Source: Eupransor demetentiae (GTDB taxonomy: Bacteria > Bacillota > Bacilli > Lactobacillales > Lactobacillaceae). From it: a stretch of 64,000 nt of DNA. A program made the position numbers and the translations under genes. Within the stretch, counting starts at the first letter, position 1; each line of letters starts with the position of its first letter. The notes below the pieces were generated by a model, which was given only the letters and a program-made list of their open reading frames with translations, did no database searches and was not told the DNA's origin. The DNA is taken from positions 248,001 through 312,000 of the forward strand of contig NZ_CAWVOH010000001.1 in assembly GCF_963930865.1 (NCBI RefSeq), in the 5' to 3' direction. Of the stretch, positions 7,697-14,731 are shown piece after piece.

Positions 7697-9394
7697 TTAT
7701 TGGTAGTTAATCATGTTCTGGTTGGGTTGGCCTGGTAAGACCATTGGATGAACTTCTTCACTTGCTGGAATTGGAACTTCCACTAAGCAAGTGTCATCCT
7801 GATTAAAAATTCTAGTTAGGTCTTCCTGCCAGTTAGCAGGCTTTAGACTTTGACTAGCTAAGCCATAGGCATTGGCTAGTTGGGTAAAATTAGGATTATC
7901 ATCAAAGACAGTTTGGGAGTGTCGTTCATCGTATAGCGTATCTTGCCACTGATGAACCATTCCTAAGACTGAATTATTCAGTAGAATTATTTTTAGATTT
8001 AACTTATACTGTTTGATGATTGCAAGGTCGTGCGATGACATTTGAAAGCCACCATCACCGATAAAGAGGACGACCTCTTTATCAGGATGGGCTAGCTTGG
8101 CACCGATTGCCGCTGGCAAGCCAAAGCCCATTGTGCCCAAGCCGCCACTCGTGATGAATTGTCGTGGGTGTTGGTAGGGGTAGAATTGGGCGGCCCACAT
8201 TTGATGCTGGCCGACATCTGTCACGATAATTGCTTGATTCTTTGTTAAGCGTGCGATTTCTTCAATCACAGCCTGGGGTTTGATTACTTTCTCATCATTG
8301 TGGTAGTGGTAAGGAAAGTTTTCATCCCAGGTTTTTATTTGCTTTTGCCAAGTTTGCCAGTCAGGTAAGCTTGGCTTTTTTTCGTTCAATTCTTTTAATA
8401 CACATTTGGCATCAGCAACCTGGCTTAAGTCCACCGGCACGATTTTGTTTAATTCGTGGGGATCAATGTCGAAGTGAGCTTTCCAGGCTTCGGGTGCAAA
8501 GTCCTCGGGACTAGTCACTAAGCGGTCGTCGAAACGAGAACCTAAGTTTAGTAGAAAGTCACATTGGCTTAAGGCCATGTTGGCTGCGTATTTGCCGTGC
8601 ATACCAGCCATACCGATGAAATAGGGATCATCACTGGGCAAGCTGCCAAGTCCCAAGAGGGAAGAAACGACGGGGATGCGGTATTTTTGAACGAAGGTCT
8701 GGACTTGCTGACTGGCATGAGCAGCAATGATGCCACCGCCGACTAACAAGAGGGGCTTTTTGGCCTTTTGTAACTGCATCAGGACTTCATTCAGACTTTC
8801 TTTGGTCAATCCTGCACAGGCTTTAGCTGGCTTAGCAGCTTCCGTTCTTCCCTGGGTCTGGGCCGCCAAGATATCCTTGGGGAATTCCAAGACAACTGGA
8901 CCTGGTCGACCAGCTTGGGCTAATGCGAAGGCATCGCGCATGCTTTGAACCAATTGGTCAATATGTCTTACCCGCAAGCTTGCTTTAGTAACCGGTTTAG
9001 TCATAGAAACGATGTCCGTTTCTTGGAAGGCATTCGTGCCAATGGCATCATTAGCAACCTGGCCGCACAAGACAACGAGGGGCACTGAATCAGCTGCCGC
9101 ATCGGTAATACCGGTAATGGCATTGGTTGCGCCTGGTCCCGAAGTCACCAGAGCGACGCCGACTTGACCACTGCTTTTGGCAAAACCCTCAGCGGCGTGG
9201 ACGGCACCTTGTTCGTGGCGAACGAGGATGTGCAAGTCGCTTTTATGATACAAAGCATCGTAGATGGGTAAGATTGCACCACCGGGATAGCCAAAGAGGT
9301 ACTGCACACCTGCTTTTTCAAGCTCTTGGACGATGACGGTTGCACCGTTTTGATCCGTATTTTTTTGTTTTAACTGTTCGGTTGGCTGTGACAC
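7697..9394 (-). CDS. ilvB: Acetolactate synthase catalytic (large) subunit
   Basis: This ThDP/FAD enzyme condenses pyruvate with pyruvate or 2-oxobutanoate. The 565-residue protein has the catalytic Glu61 in LVRHEQGAVH, the AHAS signature GSRFDDRLV, which favours the anabolic FAD enzyme over catabolic AlsS, and the ThDP motif from GDGGFQMSSHDL to LLNNS. The start is GTG 9394: the overlapping ATG at 9396 is out of frame and soon stops, while AAAGGAGG at 9402-9409 is well placed. No small regulatory subunit (ilvN/ilvH) follows; ilvC comes next. Expression is predicted to be controlled by the attenuator upstream. Confidence 0.95.
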   Translation of the reverse strand: MSQPTEQLKQKNTDQNGATVIVQELEKAGVQYLFGYPGGAILPIYDALYHKSDLHILVRHEQGAVHAAEGFAKSSGQVGVALVTSGPGATNAITGITDAAADSVPLVVLCGQVANDAIGTNAFQETDIVSMTKPVTKASLRVRHIDQLVQSMRDAFALAQAGRPGPVVLEFPKDILAAQTQGRTEAAKPAKACAGLTKESLNEVLMQLQKAKKPLLLVGGGIIAAHASQQVQTFVQKYRIPVVSSLLGLGSLPSDDPYFIGMAGMHGKYAANMALSQCDFLLNLGSRFDDRLVTSPEDFAPEAWKAHFDIDPHELNKIVPVDLSQVADAKCVLKELNEKKPSLPDWQTWQKQIKTWDENFPYHYHNDEKVIKPQAVIEEIARLTKNQAIIVTDVGQHQMWAAQFYPYQHPRQFITSGGLGTMGFGLPAAIGAKLAHPDKEVVLFIGDGGFQMSSHDLAIIKQYKLNLKIILLNNSVLGMVHQWQDTLYDERHSQTVFDDNPNFTQLANAYGLASQSLKPANWQEDLTRIFNQDDTCLVEVPIPASEEVHPMVLPGQPNQNMINYQ

Positions 9395-9407
9395 ATTTAT
9401 ACCTCCT

Positions 9408-9425
9408 TTACTGGTTATGAGTCAT
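9408..9425 (-). CDS. Possible five-codon mini-ORF in front of ilvB
   Basis: ATG ACT CAT AAC CAG TAA encodes MTHNQ. It is preceded, at a rather long 16 bases, by a strong AAAGGAGGT (9441-9450), and its stop codon overlaps the ilvB ribosome binding site. It could deliver ribosomes to ilvB or be chance. Evidence is only positional. Confidence 0.25.
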   Translation of the reverse strand: MTHNQ

Positions 9426-9453
9426 CGAGTCTGGGGCCTCACCTCCTTTAGGC

Positions 9454-9485
9454 AAAGAAAAAACGTCCATCGAGTGATGGACGTT
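9454..9485 (-). terminator. Attenuator terminator of the ilvB-ilvC-ilvA-ridA operon
   Basis: On the minus strand AACGTCCATC (9485-9476), loop ACTC and GATGGACGTT (9471-9462) form a ten-base-pair stem followed by T6-C-T3. It lies between the leader peptide and ilvB, so read-through is needed for operon expression. Its 5' arm can alternatively pair with the preceding hairpin (see the attenuator entry). Confidence 0.9.
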
Positions 9486-9577
9486 GGGTACAATCCACCG
9501 GTGCTCGGTATTGGGAGCAGGCGGATTACTGTTGAAAGACATCTCAAAATATCTTCGTCATGTAATCAAACGCCCGC
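9454..9577 (-). promoter_or_regulatory. Translation-coupled attenuator with mutually exclusive hairpins (ilv leader)
   Basis: Five segments can be read on the minus strand. A: GCGGGCGTTTGATTAC (9577-9562), covering leader codons 24-29. B: GTAATCCGCCTGC (9529-9517). C: GAGCA-CC-GGTGGATT (9506-9492). D and E: terminator arms. A pairs with B over 13 positions with a three-base bulge. B pairs with C (8+5 pairs, 8-base loop). C pairs with D (GGTGGAT with GTCCATC, 7 pairs including two G-U). D pairs with E. A ribosome stalled on Ile/Leu/Val codons leaves A free, so A:B and C:D form and the terminator is prevented. A ribosome reaching the stop covers A, so B:C and D:E form and transcription ends. 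The logic is inferred; the pairings are read directly. Confidence 0.85.
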
Positions 9578-9648
9578 AGCGTAATGACCAACAAAATGAC
9601 CAAGATAATAATGACGGCAGCTGAATTGTTAAGCATTCGGTCTTTCAT
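9544..9648 (-). CDS. ilvL: Branched-chain amino acid leader peptide (34 codons)
   Basis: ATG at 9648 is preceded by GAGGAAAG. The product begins MKDRMLNNSAA, then runs VIIILVILLVITL (residues 12-24), then RAFDYMTKIF and a TGA stop at 9544-9546. Twelve of the 13 residues in the run are Ile, Leu or Val, which is the expected signature of a leader peptide that senses charged Ile-, Leu- and Val-tRNA. It lies between the operon promoter and the terminator. A tiny membrane peptide would look similar, but position and the matching alternative RNA hairpins favour the leader role. Attenuation by such peptides is known for ilv/leu operons of enterobacteria and Lactococcus. Confidence 0.88.
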   Translation of the reverse strand: MKDRMLNNSAAVIIILVILLVITLRAFDYMTKIF

Positions 9649-9732
9649 GATTCTTTCCTCAGATAATTGATTAGCACAAGGACTTGCTTGCGCTTTGATA
9701 AATTAGGAATTGGTTAGAACTCCATGTCACAA

Positions 9733-9761
9733 ATCTTATCAAGGCTTTGTGAGGCTGTCAA
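9733..9761 (-). promoter_or_regulatory. Sigma-A promoter of the ilvB operon
   Basis: On the minus strand TTGACA (9761-9756), a 17-base spacer and TAAGAT (9738-9733), with TG one base upstream of the -10 hexamer (extended -10). The start of transcription would be near 9727. The leader then carries a small hairpin (AGCGCAAG with CTTGTGCT) upstream of the leader-peptide ribosome binding site. Confidence 0.85.
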
Positions 9762-9839
9762 CGATTTATTTTAGAAAAATTCTAAATTAAAAACCATTCT
9801 AAATAAACATGTGAAAAATAGAGCTAATGGTTACAAAAG

Positions 9840-9865
9840 AAAAGCCCGTAATTGGGCTTTTCTTG
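9840..9865 (-). terminator. Terminator after the DUF59 gene
   Basis: AAAAGCCC and GGGCTTTT with a six-base loop. T-rich flanks exist on both strands, so it may act both ways. It separates the DUF59 gene from the ilv promoter. Confidence 0.8.
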
Positions 9866-9928
9866 TTTTTGGTCTATTTGTAAAAGCTAGAAAAATATTC
9901 TTTGATTTCTAAATAACTTTTTTCTGAG

Positions 9929-10237
9929 TTAGTAGATTCCCAGCTGCATCTTGATTTCTGGGGATAGGTTATCGCGGCTCCAAGCCGGCTCCCAGACTAA
10001 GTTAACCTTGACTTCGACAATCTCATCGAAGACGACGAGGGCAGCTCGAATTTGTTCGTAAAGGAAGTTTGAAAGGGGACAACCCATAATGGTCAGGGTC
10101 ATATCGACGGTGCAAAGCTTATCCTCATCAATTTGAATGTTATAGATGAAACCAAGACTGACGACATCAAAACGGAGTTCCGGATCAATAACAGTGCGCA
10201 AGGCGTCGAGGTATTTGCTTTCTGGGGGTTGCGGCAT
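9929..10237 (-). CDS. sufT: DUF59/MIP18 family metal-sulfur cluster assembly factor (SufT-like)
   Basis: A 102-residue protein when started at ATG 10237, which has AAGGAGAA nine bases upstream; a longer in-frame start at 10282 lacks such a site. The family marks are visible: DPELRFDVVSLGFIYNI, the TIMGCPLS segment with the reactive Cys, and the C-terminal LVWEPAWSRDNLSPE. Family members (SufT, PaaD, yeast Cia2) help mature Fe-S enzymes. It stands between ilvB and ilvD; dihydroxyacid dehydratase is an Fe-S enzyme, so a role in supplying IlvD is a reasonable inference, not proven. Confidence 0.88.
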   Translation of the reverse strand: MPQPPESKYLDALRTVIDPELRFDVVSLGFIYNIQIDEDKLCTVDMTLTIMGCPLSNFLYEQIRAALVVFDEIVEVKVNLVWEPAWSRDNLSPEIKMQLGIY

Positions 10238-10403
10238 AGCAGTTCTCCTTTTGATTTCTTCTTTTGGGATTTGGCTAATCATAGGCGCAAATGGGCTTGC
10301 CTGTCAATTATTGAAGAGAAGCCAGCTTGAAAAGAAAATTTAAAAATAATTTTTCTTCCAATAAGGGCCACTGATTTTGGGTATTAATTAGTGCCTATGC
10401 TGT

Positions 10404-10431
10404 TTGACAGGGATAAAGATTAATATATTAT
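10404..10431 (+). promoter_or_regulatory. Promoter of ilvD
   Basis: TTGACA (10404-10409), 16-base spacer and TATTAT (10426-10431). The untranslated leader of about 85 bases contains a perfect inverted repeat GGTGATG-ttaac-CATCACC (10483-10501) just before the ribosome binding site, which may be an operator or a translational hairpin. No leader peptide or T-box is seen here, unlike the leftward operon. Confidence 0.75.
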
Positions 10432-10482
10432 GTGATTTATCTTATTTTGTGATTAGAATATTTCCAAATAAGGCCAGTTCAA

Positions 10483-10501
10483 GGTGATGTTAACCATCAC
10501 C
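10483..10501 (+). repeat. Perfect 7-base inverted repeat before the ilvD ribosome binding site
   Basis: GGTGATG, loop TTAAC, CATCACC. It ends 9 bases before ACGGAGGAG. It could be a regulator site (a CodY- or other repressor-type palindrome is possible but no consensus is matched) or an mRNA hairpin. Confidence 0.5.
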
Positions 10502-10523
10502 ATTACCGAAACGGAGGAGAGTA

Positions 10524-12275
10524 ATGAGCGATAACACCCTGAATTTTTCTATCGACGGGGAGCACAAGACCCGTAGTGACATGATCAAAAGCGGGGTTGA
10601 TCAAGCCCCAGCCCGAAGCCTGCTGTATGCAACCGGGCAAGTTAAAAGCGATGAAGATATGAAAAAGCCCTTCATCGCCATCTGTAATTCCTATGTTGAA
10701 ATCGTTCCCGGCCACGTTCACTTGCGTAAGTTAGCCGAAGTTGCCAAGGAAGCTATTCGTGAAGCCGGTGGTATACCATTTGAATTTAACACCATTGGTG
10801 TTGATGATGGAATCGCCATGGGGCACATTGGAATGCGTTATTCCTTGCCTAGTCGTGAAATCATTGCCGATGCTGCCGAAACCATGATTAACGCCCACTG
10901 GTTTGACGGCGTGCTCTTCATGCCCAACTGTGACAAAATCACGCCGGGAATGTTGATGGCAGCTGCCCGTACCAATGTTCCTTCGGTCTTTGTTTCAGGA
11001 GGGCCGATGGAGGCTGGTGTTAATCCGATGACCGGCGAAACGGCCACCTTGTCAACGATGTTTGAAGCCGTTGGTGCCTACAAAAGTGGAAAAATGAGTC
11101 AAAAGGAATTGGTTGATTTTGAACGAGTGGTTTGTCCTTCTTGTGGTTCCTGTGCCGGTATGTTTACCGCTAATTCCATGAACTGTTTGATGGAAGCGAT
11201 GGGAATGGCCCTTCCTTATAACGGAACTGCCTTAGCCACTTCCGAAGAACGAAAGGAATTGGTTCGCAAGGCGGCTCGTCAGGTTTTGGAAAACGTGAAA
11301 AACAACGTCCGTCCGCGCGACATCATGACCAAGGAAGCCTTTGATGACTGCTACGCCTTGGACATGGCTATGGGTGGCTCAACCAACACGGTTTTGCACG
11401 GATTGGCCGTTGCCCACGAAGCTGGAATCCCTTATTCTGAAAACGATATCAACCAAATTGCTGAAAAGACGCCTTACTTGGCCAAAATCGCCCCATCATC
11501 CATCTACACCATGACGGACGTCCACCGCGCTGGTGGTGTTCCGGCCATCATGAATGAATTGGTTAAGAAGGGCAATATCTTGCACCATGATCGTTTGACG
11601 GTCACGGGAAAGACAATCCAGGAAAACGTTGCCGGTGCCGAAATCAAGGACGATAAAATTATCCACCATTTGGATAATCCTTATTCCGAGACCGGTGGTT
11701 TGTCCATCCTTTACGGCAACATTGCCCGCAAGGGTTCCGTTATCAAGGTTGGAGGTGTTGACCCCGACATCAAGTCCTTTACGGGAAAAGCAATCTGTTT
11801 TGACTCCCATGGGGATGCCGTTGCGGCAATTGATGATGGTACTGTCCAGGCAGGCCACGTCGTGGTTATCCGTTATGAAGGACCGAAGGGTGGCCCTGGA
11901 ATGCCCGAAATGTTGGCGCCCACATCTAACATCATTGGTCGTGGATTGGGTCGAACAGTCGGTTTGATTACGGACGGTCGTTTCTCCGGTGCAACTCATG
12001 GAATCTGTGTTGGGCACATTGCTCCTGAGGCCGCTGCCGGTGGTGAAATTGCCTTGATTCGCGATGGTGATCCCATCACCATCGATTTGGAAAAGCGCAC
12101 GATGAACGTCGATATTCCGGATGAGGAGCTCGAGGAACGTCGTCAGCACTTCCCAGAATTTGTGCCGAAGGTTAAGACCGGCTACCTAGCTCGTTACCAA
12201 GCCCTCGTTTCGACTGCGGATAAGGGCGCAATCTTGAAGACCTATGAAGAAATCATTGGTCAGGAAAAAGGGTGA
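10524..12275 (+). CDS. ilvD: Dihydroxy-acid dehydratase
   Basis: IlvD dehydrates 2,3-dihydroxy-isovalerate and 2,3-dihydroxy-3-methylvalerate to the 2-oxo acids, the third common step of Val/Ile synthesis. The 583-residue protein has three cysteines in the positions of the Fe-S ligands: Cys54 (AICNSYVEI), Cys136 (MPNCDKITPG) and Cys210 (PSCGSCAGMF). The C-terminal half has MLAPTSNIIGRGLG and TDGRFSGATHGICVGH. It is slightly longer than the Bacillus enzyme. It starts with ATG behind GGAGGAG, and its last bases overlap or abut the transporter gene. Confidence 0.97.
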   Translation: MSDNTLNFSIDGEHKTRSDMIKSGVDQAPARSLLYATGQVKSDEDMKKPFIAICNSYVEIVPGHVHLRKLAEVAKEAIREAGGIPFEFNTIGVDDGIAMGHIGMRYSLPSREIIADAAETMINAHWFDGVLFMPNCDKITPGMLMAAARTNVPSVFVSGGPMEAGVNPMTGETATLSTMFEAVGAYKSGKMSQKELVDFERVVCPSCGSCAGMFTANSMNCLMEAMGMALPYNGTALATSEERKELVRKAARQVLENVKNNVRPRDIMTKEAFDDCYALDMAMGGSTNTVLHGLAVAHEAGIPYSENDINQIAEKTPYLAKIAPSSIYTMTDVHRAGGVPAIMNELVKKGNILHHDRLTVTGKTIQENVAGAEIKDDKIIHHLDNPYSETGGLSILYGNIARKGSVIKVGGVDPDIKSFTGKAICFDSHGDAVAAIDDGTVQAGHVVVIRYEGPKGGPGMPEMLAPTSNIIGRGLGRTVGLITDGRFSGATHGICVGHIAPEAAAGGEIALIRDGDPITIDLEKRTMNVDIPDEELEERRQHFPEFVPKVKTGYLARYQALVSTADKGAILKTYEEIIGQEKG

Positions 12276-12280
12276 TTACC

Positions 12281-13201
12281 ATGTTAAAATCAATTAGTTC
12301 CTGGGTAAGCCGTTGGTTTACCGCTTTAATCATTTTGTGGGCGGCCTTTAATTACTTTGCCCCAGGCTTTTCTTTGTCCTTTGCCAGTAATGTTTCCTAT
12401 ATCTTGAGTTTGATTCTCTTTGGGATGGGTTTGACGCTGTCACCAGCTGACTTTAAGCGGATTTTCAAGCGTCCCATCCCCGTTATTTTAGGTACGGTGG
12501 CTCACTACGTCATCATGCCCTTGATTGCCTTTACTTTGTGCCTCGTTTTTCACCTGGAAGGCGACATTGCCGCCGGCGTTATTTTGGTTGGTTCTTGTCC
12601 AAGTGGAACGGCTTCCAGCGTTATGGCCTTCTTGGCAAAGGGGGATGTGGCCTTGGATGTTTCCATTGAGGCGCTGTCCACCTTGCTGGCACCGATTATG
12701 TTGCCGCTCTTGCTCAAGCTCTATGCTGGCCAGTACGTTGCCGTTTCCAGTTCAACCCTTTTCTGGAAAACGTTGGAAATCGTTGTGGCACCGATTATTC
12801 TCGGTGTCATTGTCAACACCTTCTTTAGTAAGCAAATCGAGCCAATTAAGCATGTGATGCCTTTGATCTCTCAAATTGCTATTTTGTCTATCATTGGGGT
12901 TGTCTTTGCGGTTAACCGCGCACATCTTTTCTCAGCGGCAACGATGATTATTATTCCAATCGTTATGCTCCACAATCTCTTGGGTTACGCCCTTGGCTAT
13001 GGCTTTGCCCGCTTAATTAAGTTGGACTTGCCTCAGCAAAAGGCCTTTACCTTCGAAGTCGGCATGCAGGATTCTTCCTTGGGTGCAACTTTGGCCATGA
13101 AGTATTTGGTGCCTGTGGCTGCCGTGCCATCAACATTCTTTTCAATTTGGCACAATATTTCGGGATCCATTCTTTCATCTTGGTGGGCCCGTCGCCAATA
13201 A
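12281..13201 (+). CDS. Bile acid:sodium symporter (BASS) family transporter
   Basis: About 306 residues with roughly ten hydrophobic segments and the BASS hallmarks GMGLTLSPADFKRI near residue 45 and VGSCPSGTASSVMAFLAKGD in the crossover region. ATG 12281 is preceded by AAAGGGTGAT; an alternative GTG at 12272 overlaps the ilvD stop. It is translationally coupled to ilvD. Relatives transport bile acids, pantoate, 2-oxo acids and other organic anions. Placement behind ilvD suggests a branched 2-oxo acid, pantoate or a similar pathway product as substrate; this is inference from context only. Confidence 0.88.
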   Translation: MLKSISSWVSRWFTALIILWAAFNYFAPGFSLSFASNVSYILSLILFGMGLTLSPADFKRIFKRPIPVILGTVAHYVIMPLIAFTLCLVFHLEGDIAAGVILVGSCPSGTASSVMAFLAKGDVALDVSIEALSTLLAPIMLPLLLKLYAGQYVAVSSSTLFWKTLEIVVAPIILGVIVNTFFSKQIEPIKHVMPLISQIAILSIIGVVFAVNRAHLFSAATMIIIPIVMLHNLLGYALGYGFARLIKLDLPQQKAFTFEVGMQDSSLGATLAMKYLVPVAAVPSTFFSIWHNISGSILSSWWARRQ

Positions 13202-13212
13202 GTGCACAAAAA

Positions 13213-13242
13213 AAGAACTCGCTCTTAAGCGAGTTCTTTTTT
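13213..13242. terminator. Bidirectional terminator between convergent genes
   Basis: GAACTCGCT-ctta-AGCGAGTTC with A and T runs on either side. It serves both the BASS transporter and the leftward membrane protein gene. Confidence 0.9.
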
Positions 13243-13678
13243 AATTGGTTGAATACAATTCGTTTTTCAACATTTCATCTGTATCTTGAGCGTACTTATA
13301 AACCTTGGTATTCCCATCAGCGGTATCGATTCGAACAAGGGAAGTTCCGGAATCAACACGCCAAACATAAACCATGGAACCTTCGCCACCAGACTTGGCA
13401 ATGTACTTTTGTGGATCAGCCTTTAAATCAGTCTGTGAAAGAGTCCCGAAGGTTTCAGCATTTTGCTTGAGAGTCTTTTTGGGATCCTTGTTTACATCAG
13501 CCTGAGTAGGGGTCGTCTCTTGGACCTGAGCTTTTTGACCTTGGAAGGCCTTATAACCAAAGACGGCGCCAACGACGAGCAGGATGACGAGCACCACCAT
13601 CCAAAACCAAGGTTGCTTGTAGAAGGGGTTGGTTAAAGCGCGCATTGACTTAGACTTTTTTTGTTTTTTCGTAGCCAT
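13241..13678 (-). CDS. Conserved single-pass membrane protein of unknown function
   Basis: A 145-residue protein not recognised as a named family. The N-terminus is strongly basic (MATKKQKKSKSMRALTNPF), then one membrane segment (about residues 27-46, WFWMVVLVILLVVGAVFGY). An exposed domain with no cysteine follows, with a Gln/Thr/Lys-rich linker and a C-terminal part (VYVWRVDSGTSLVRIDTADG) that may be a small beta domain. The basic-inside topology places the C-terminal domain outside the cell. GAGGAG precedes the ATG. It lies downstream of rpmF on the same strand with a terminator between them. Confidence 0.7.
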   Translation of the reverse strand: MATKKQKKSKSMRALTNPFYKQPWFWMVVLVILLVVGAVFGYKAFQGQKAQVQETTPTQADVNKDPKKTLKQNAETFGTLSQTDLKADPQKYIAKSGGEGSMVYVWRVDSGTSLVRIDTADGNTKVYKYAQDTDEMLKNELYSTN

Positions 13679-13710
13679 GGGCTAGGTCTCCTCAAAAATC
13701 GTATAAATTA

Positions 13711-13749
13711 AAAATAAAAACCTACCCCCGAATTCGAGAATAGGTTTTG
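13711..13749 (-). terminator. Terminator after rpmF
   Basis: On the minus strand AAAACCTA-ttct-CGAATTCG-gggg-TAGGTTTT, with an inner CGAATTCG palindrome, followed by T-rich sequence. It lies three bases after the rpmF stop codon. Confidence 0.75.
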
Positions 13750-13752
13750 AAA

Positions 13753-13926
13753 TTACTTGTCTTCAGTAACTTTCTTACCGTTGTAGACACCAGAAGGTGA
13801 CACGCGGTGGGATACGCGATATTCACCGGTTGCCTTGTCCAAAACAATGTTAGGGACGTTCAAACCGATGTGTCCGCGGCGGTTACGCTTGTGAGACTTT
13901 GAATTCTTGTTTGATGGGGTAGCCAT
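13753..13926 (-). CDS. rpmF: 50S ribosomal protein L32, cysteine-free (zinc-independent) form
   Basis: A 57-residue protein: MATPSNKNSKSHKRNRRGHI, then LNVPNIVLDKATGEYRVSHR, then VSPSGVYNGKKVTEDK. The fold positions match L32 (SHRV, YNGK), but both CxxC pairs of the zinc ribbon are replaced (LDKATG and SPSG), so this is the C-minus form. In other bacteria C-minus paralogues are used under zinc limitation; whether a zinc form exists elsewhere in this genome cannot be seen. A strong AGGAGGTGCC precedes the ATG. Confidence 0.95.
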   Translation of the reverse strand: MATPSNKNSKSHKRNRRGHIGLNVPNIVLDKATGEYRVSHRVSPSGVYNGKKVTEDK

Positions 13927-14098
13927 GTATTGGCACCTCCTTTCGATTCAGATTATCAACTGTTTAAGTTTAACGAAATAAGAAGTCTTTGTCAACTTGA
14001 AAAAAGGGAATCGTCAAGCAAAAAGCCTTGACATGATTTTATCAATAAGGGACAAGCTTTGCTAAAATAGTAGATAAACATTTTTCAAGGAGAAAAAG

Positions 14099-14731
14099 AT
14101 GGCAGAGTTAGAAGCCCGTCAGCTAAATGTGACTGACATTTTGACGGATATTAATTTTAAACTGACTTCCGGCCAGCACTGGACTTTAACCGGTCCGTCT
14201 GGTGGAGGGAAGTCAACCTTTTTGAAAGCCCTGGCGAGCTTGCAGCCTAATACTTCTGGGCAGCTCTTATTGGATGGCAAGGCCGTATCAGATTATCCGA
14301 TTAACGAATACCGCGAGGCAGTTTCTTATGCGGTCCAGAGTGCATTGTTATTTGGCAAGACTGTGCGCGATAACTTGGACTTGCCCTTTGAATTGCGTCA
14401 GCAAAAGGCCGATGAGCAGGTTCAAACGGAGTTCTTGGAAAAGGTTAACCTACCGGCCGACTACTTGGATCGTTCGATTCAAGATTTGTCCGGCGGTCAG
14501 CGCCAGCGTGTTGCCGTTTTGCGTAATTTGATTTTTCCGCCAGAGTTTCTTCTATTAGATGAAATTACCACTGGTTTGGATGAAGAGAGCAAGAAGACGG
14601 TCTGGTCCTGCGTTTTAAATGAACAAAAGGAGCATAACTTCGGGATTATTTCGATTACCCACGACCCGGACGAAATTAAGGGCGCAAAGCACGTGATTGA
14701 GATTCAAGGAGGACGGCTAAATGTTAAATAA
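14099..14731 (+). CDS. fetA: ABC transporter ATP-binding protein of the FetAB (YbbLM) type
   Basis: A 210-residue ATPase with Walker A GPSGGGKSTF, signature LSGGQRQRVAVLRNL, Walker B FLLLDEITTGLD and switch His in SITHDPDE. The downstream gene, overlapping by 11 bases, is the UPF0014/FetB permease, and this pairing defines the FetAB family. In E. coli FetAB increases iron efflux and oxidative stress resistance. The substrate in this organism is inferred from the family. A small inverted repeat (GTCAAG/CTTGAC, 14012-14033) and a TGCTAAAAT extended -10 lie upstream. Confidence 0.88.
   Translation: MAELEARQLNVTDILTDINFKLTSGQHWTLTGPSGGGKSTFLKALASLQPNTSGQLLLDGKAVSDYPINEYREAVSYAVQSALLFGKTVRDNLDLPFELRQQKADEQVQTEFLEKVNLPADYLDRSIQDLSGGQRQRVAVLRNLIFPPEFLLLDEITTGLDEESKKTVWSCVLNEQKEHNFGIISITHDPDEIKGAKHVIEIQGGRLNVK

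Noticed and set aside
9454..9530. A T-box riboswitch before ilvB (GGTGG.. followed by a CGTCC-type terminator)
   Set aside because: The T-box core (GGTGGNACCGCG) is not present, no stem I or specifier is visible, and the BCAA-rich leader peptide with matching alternative hairpins explains the region better.
11496..12149. Long antisense frames opposite ilvD, glmS, tuf and others
   Set aside because: They have no ribosome binding sites or family motifs, and arise from codon bias on the coding strand.
14012..14033. GTCAAG/CTTGAC repeat as an operator of fetAB
   Set aside because: Only six bases per arm and no matching regulator consensus; too weak to call.
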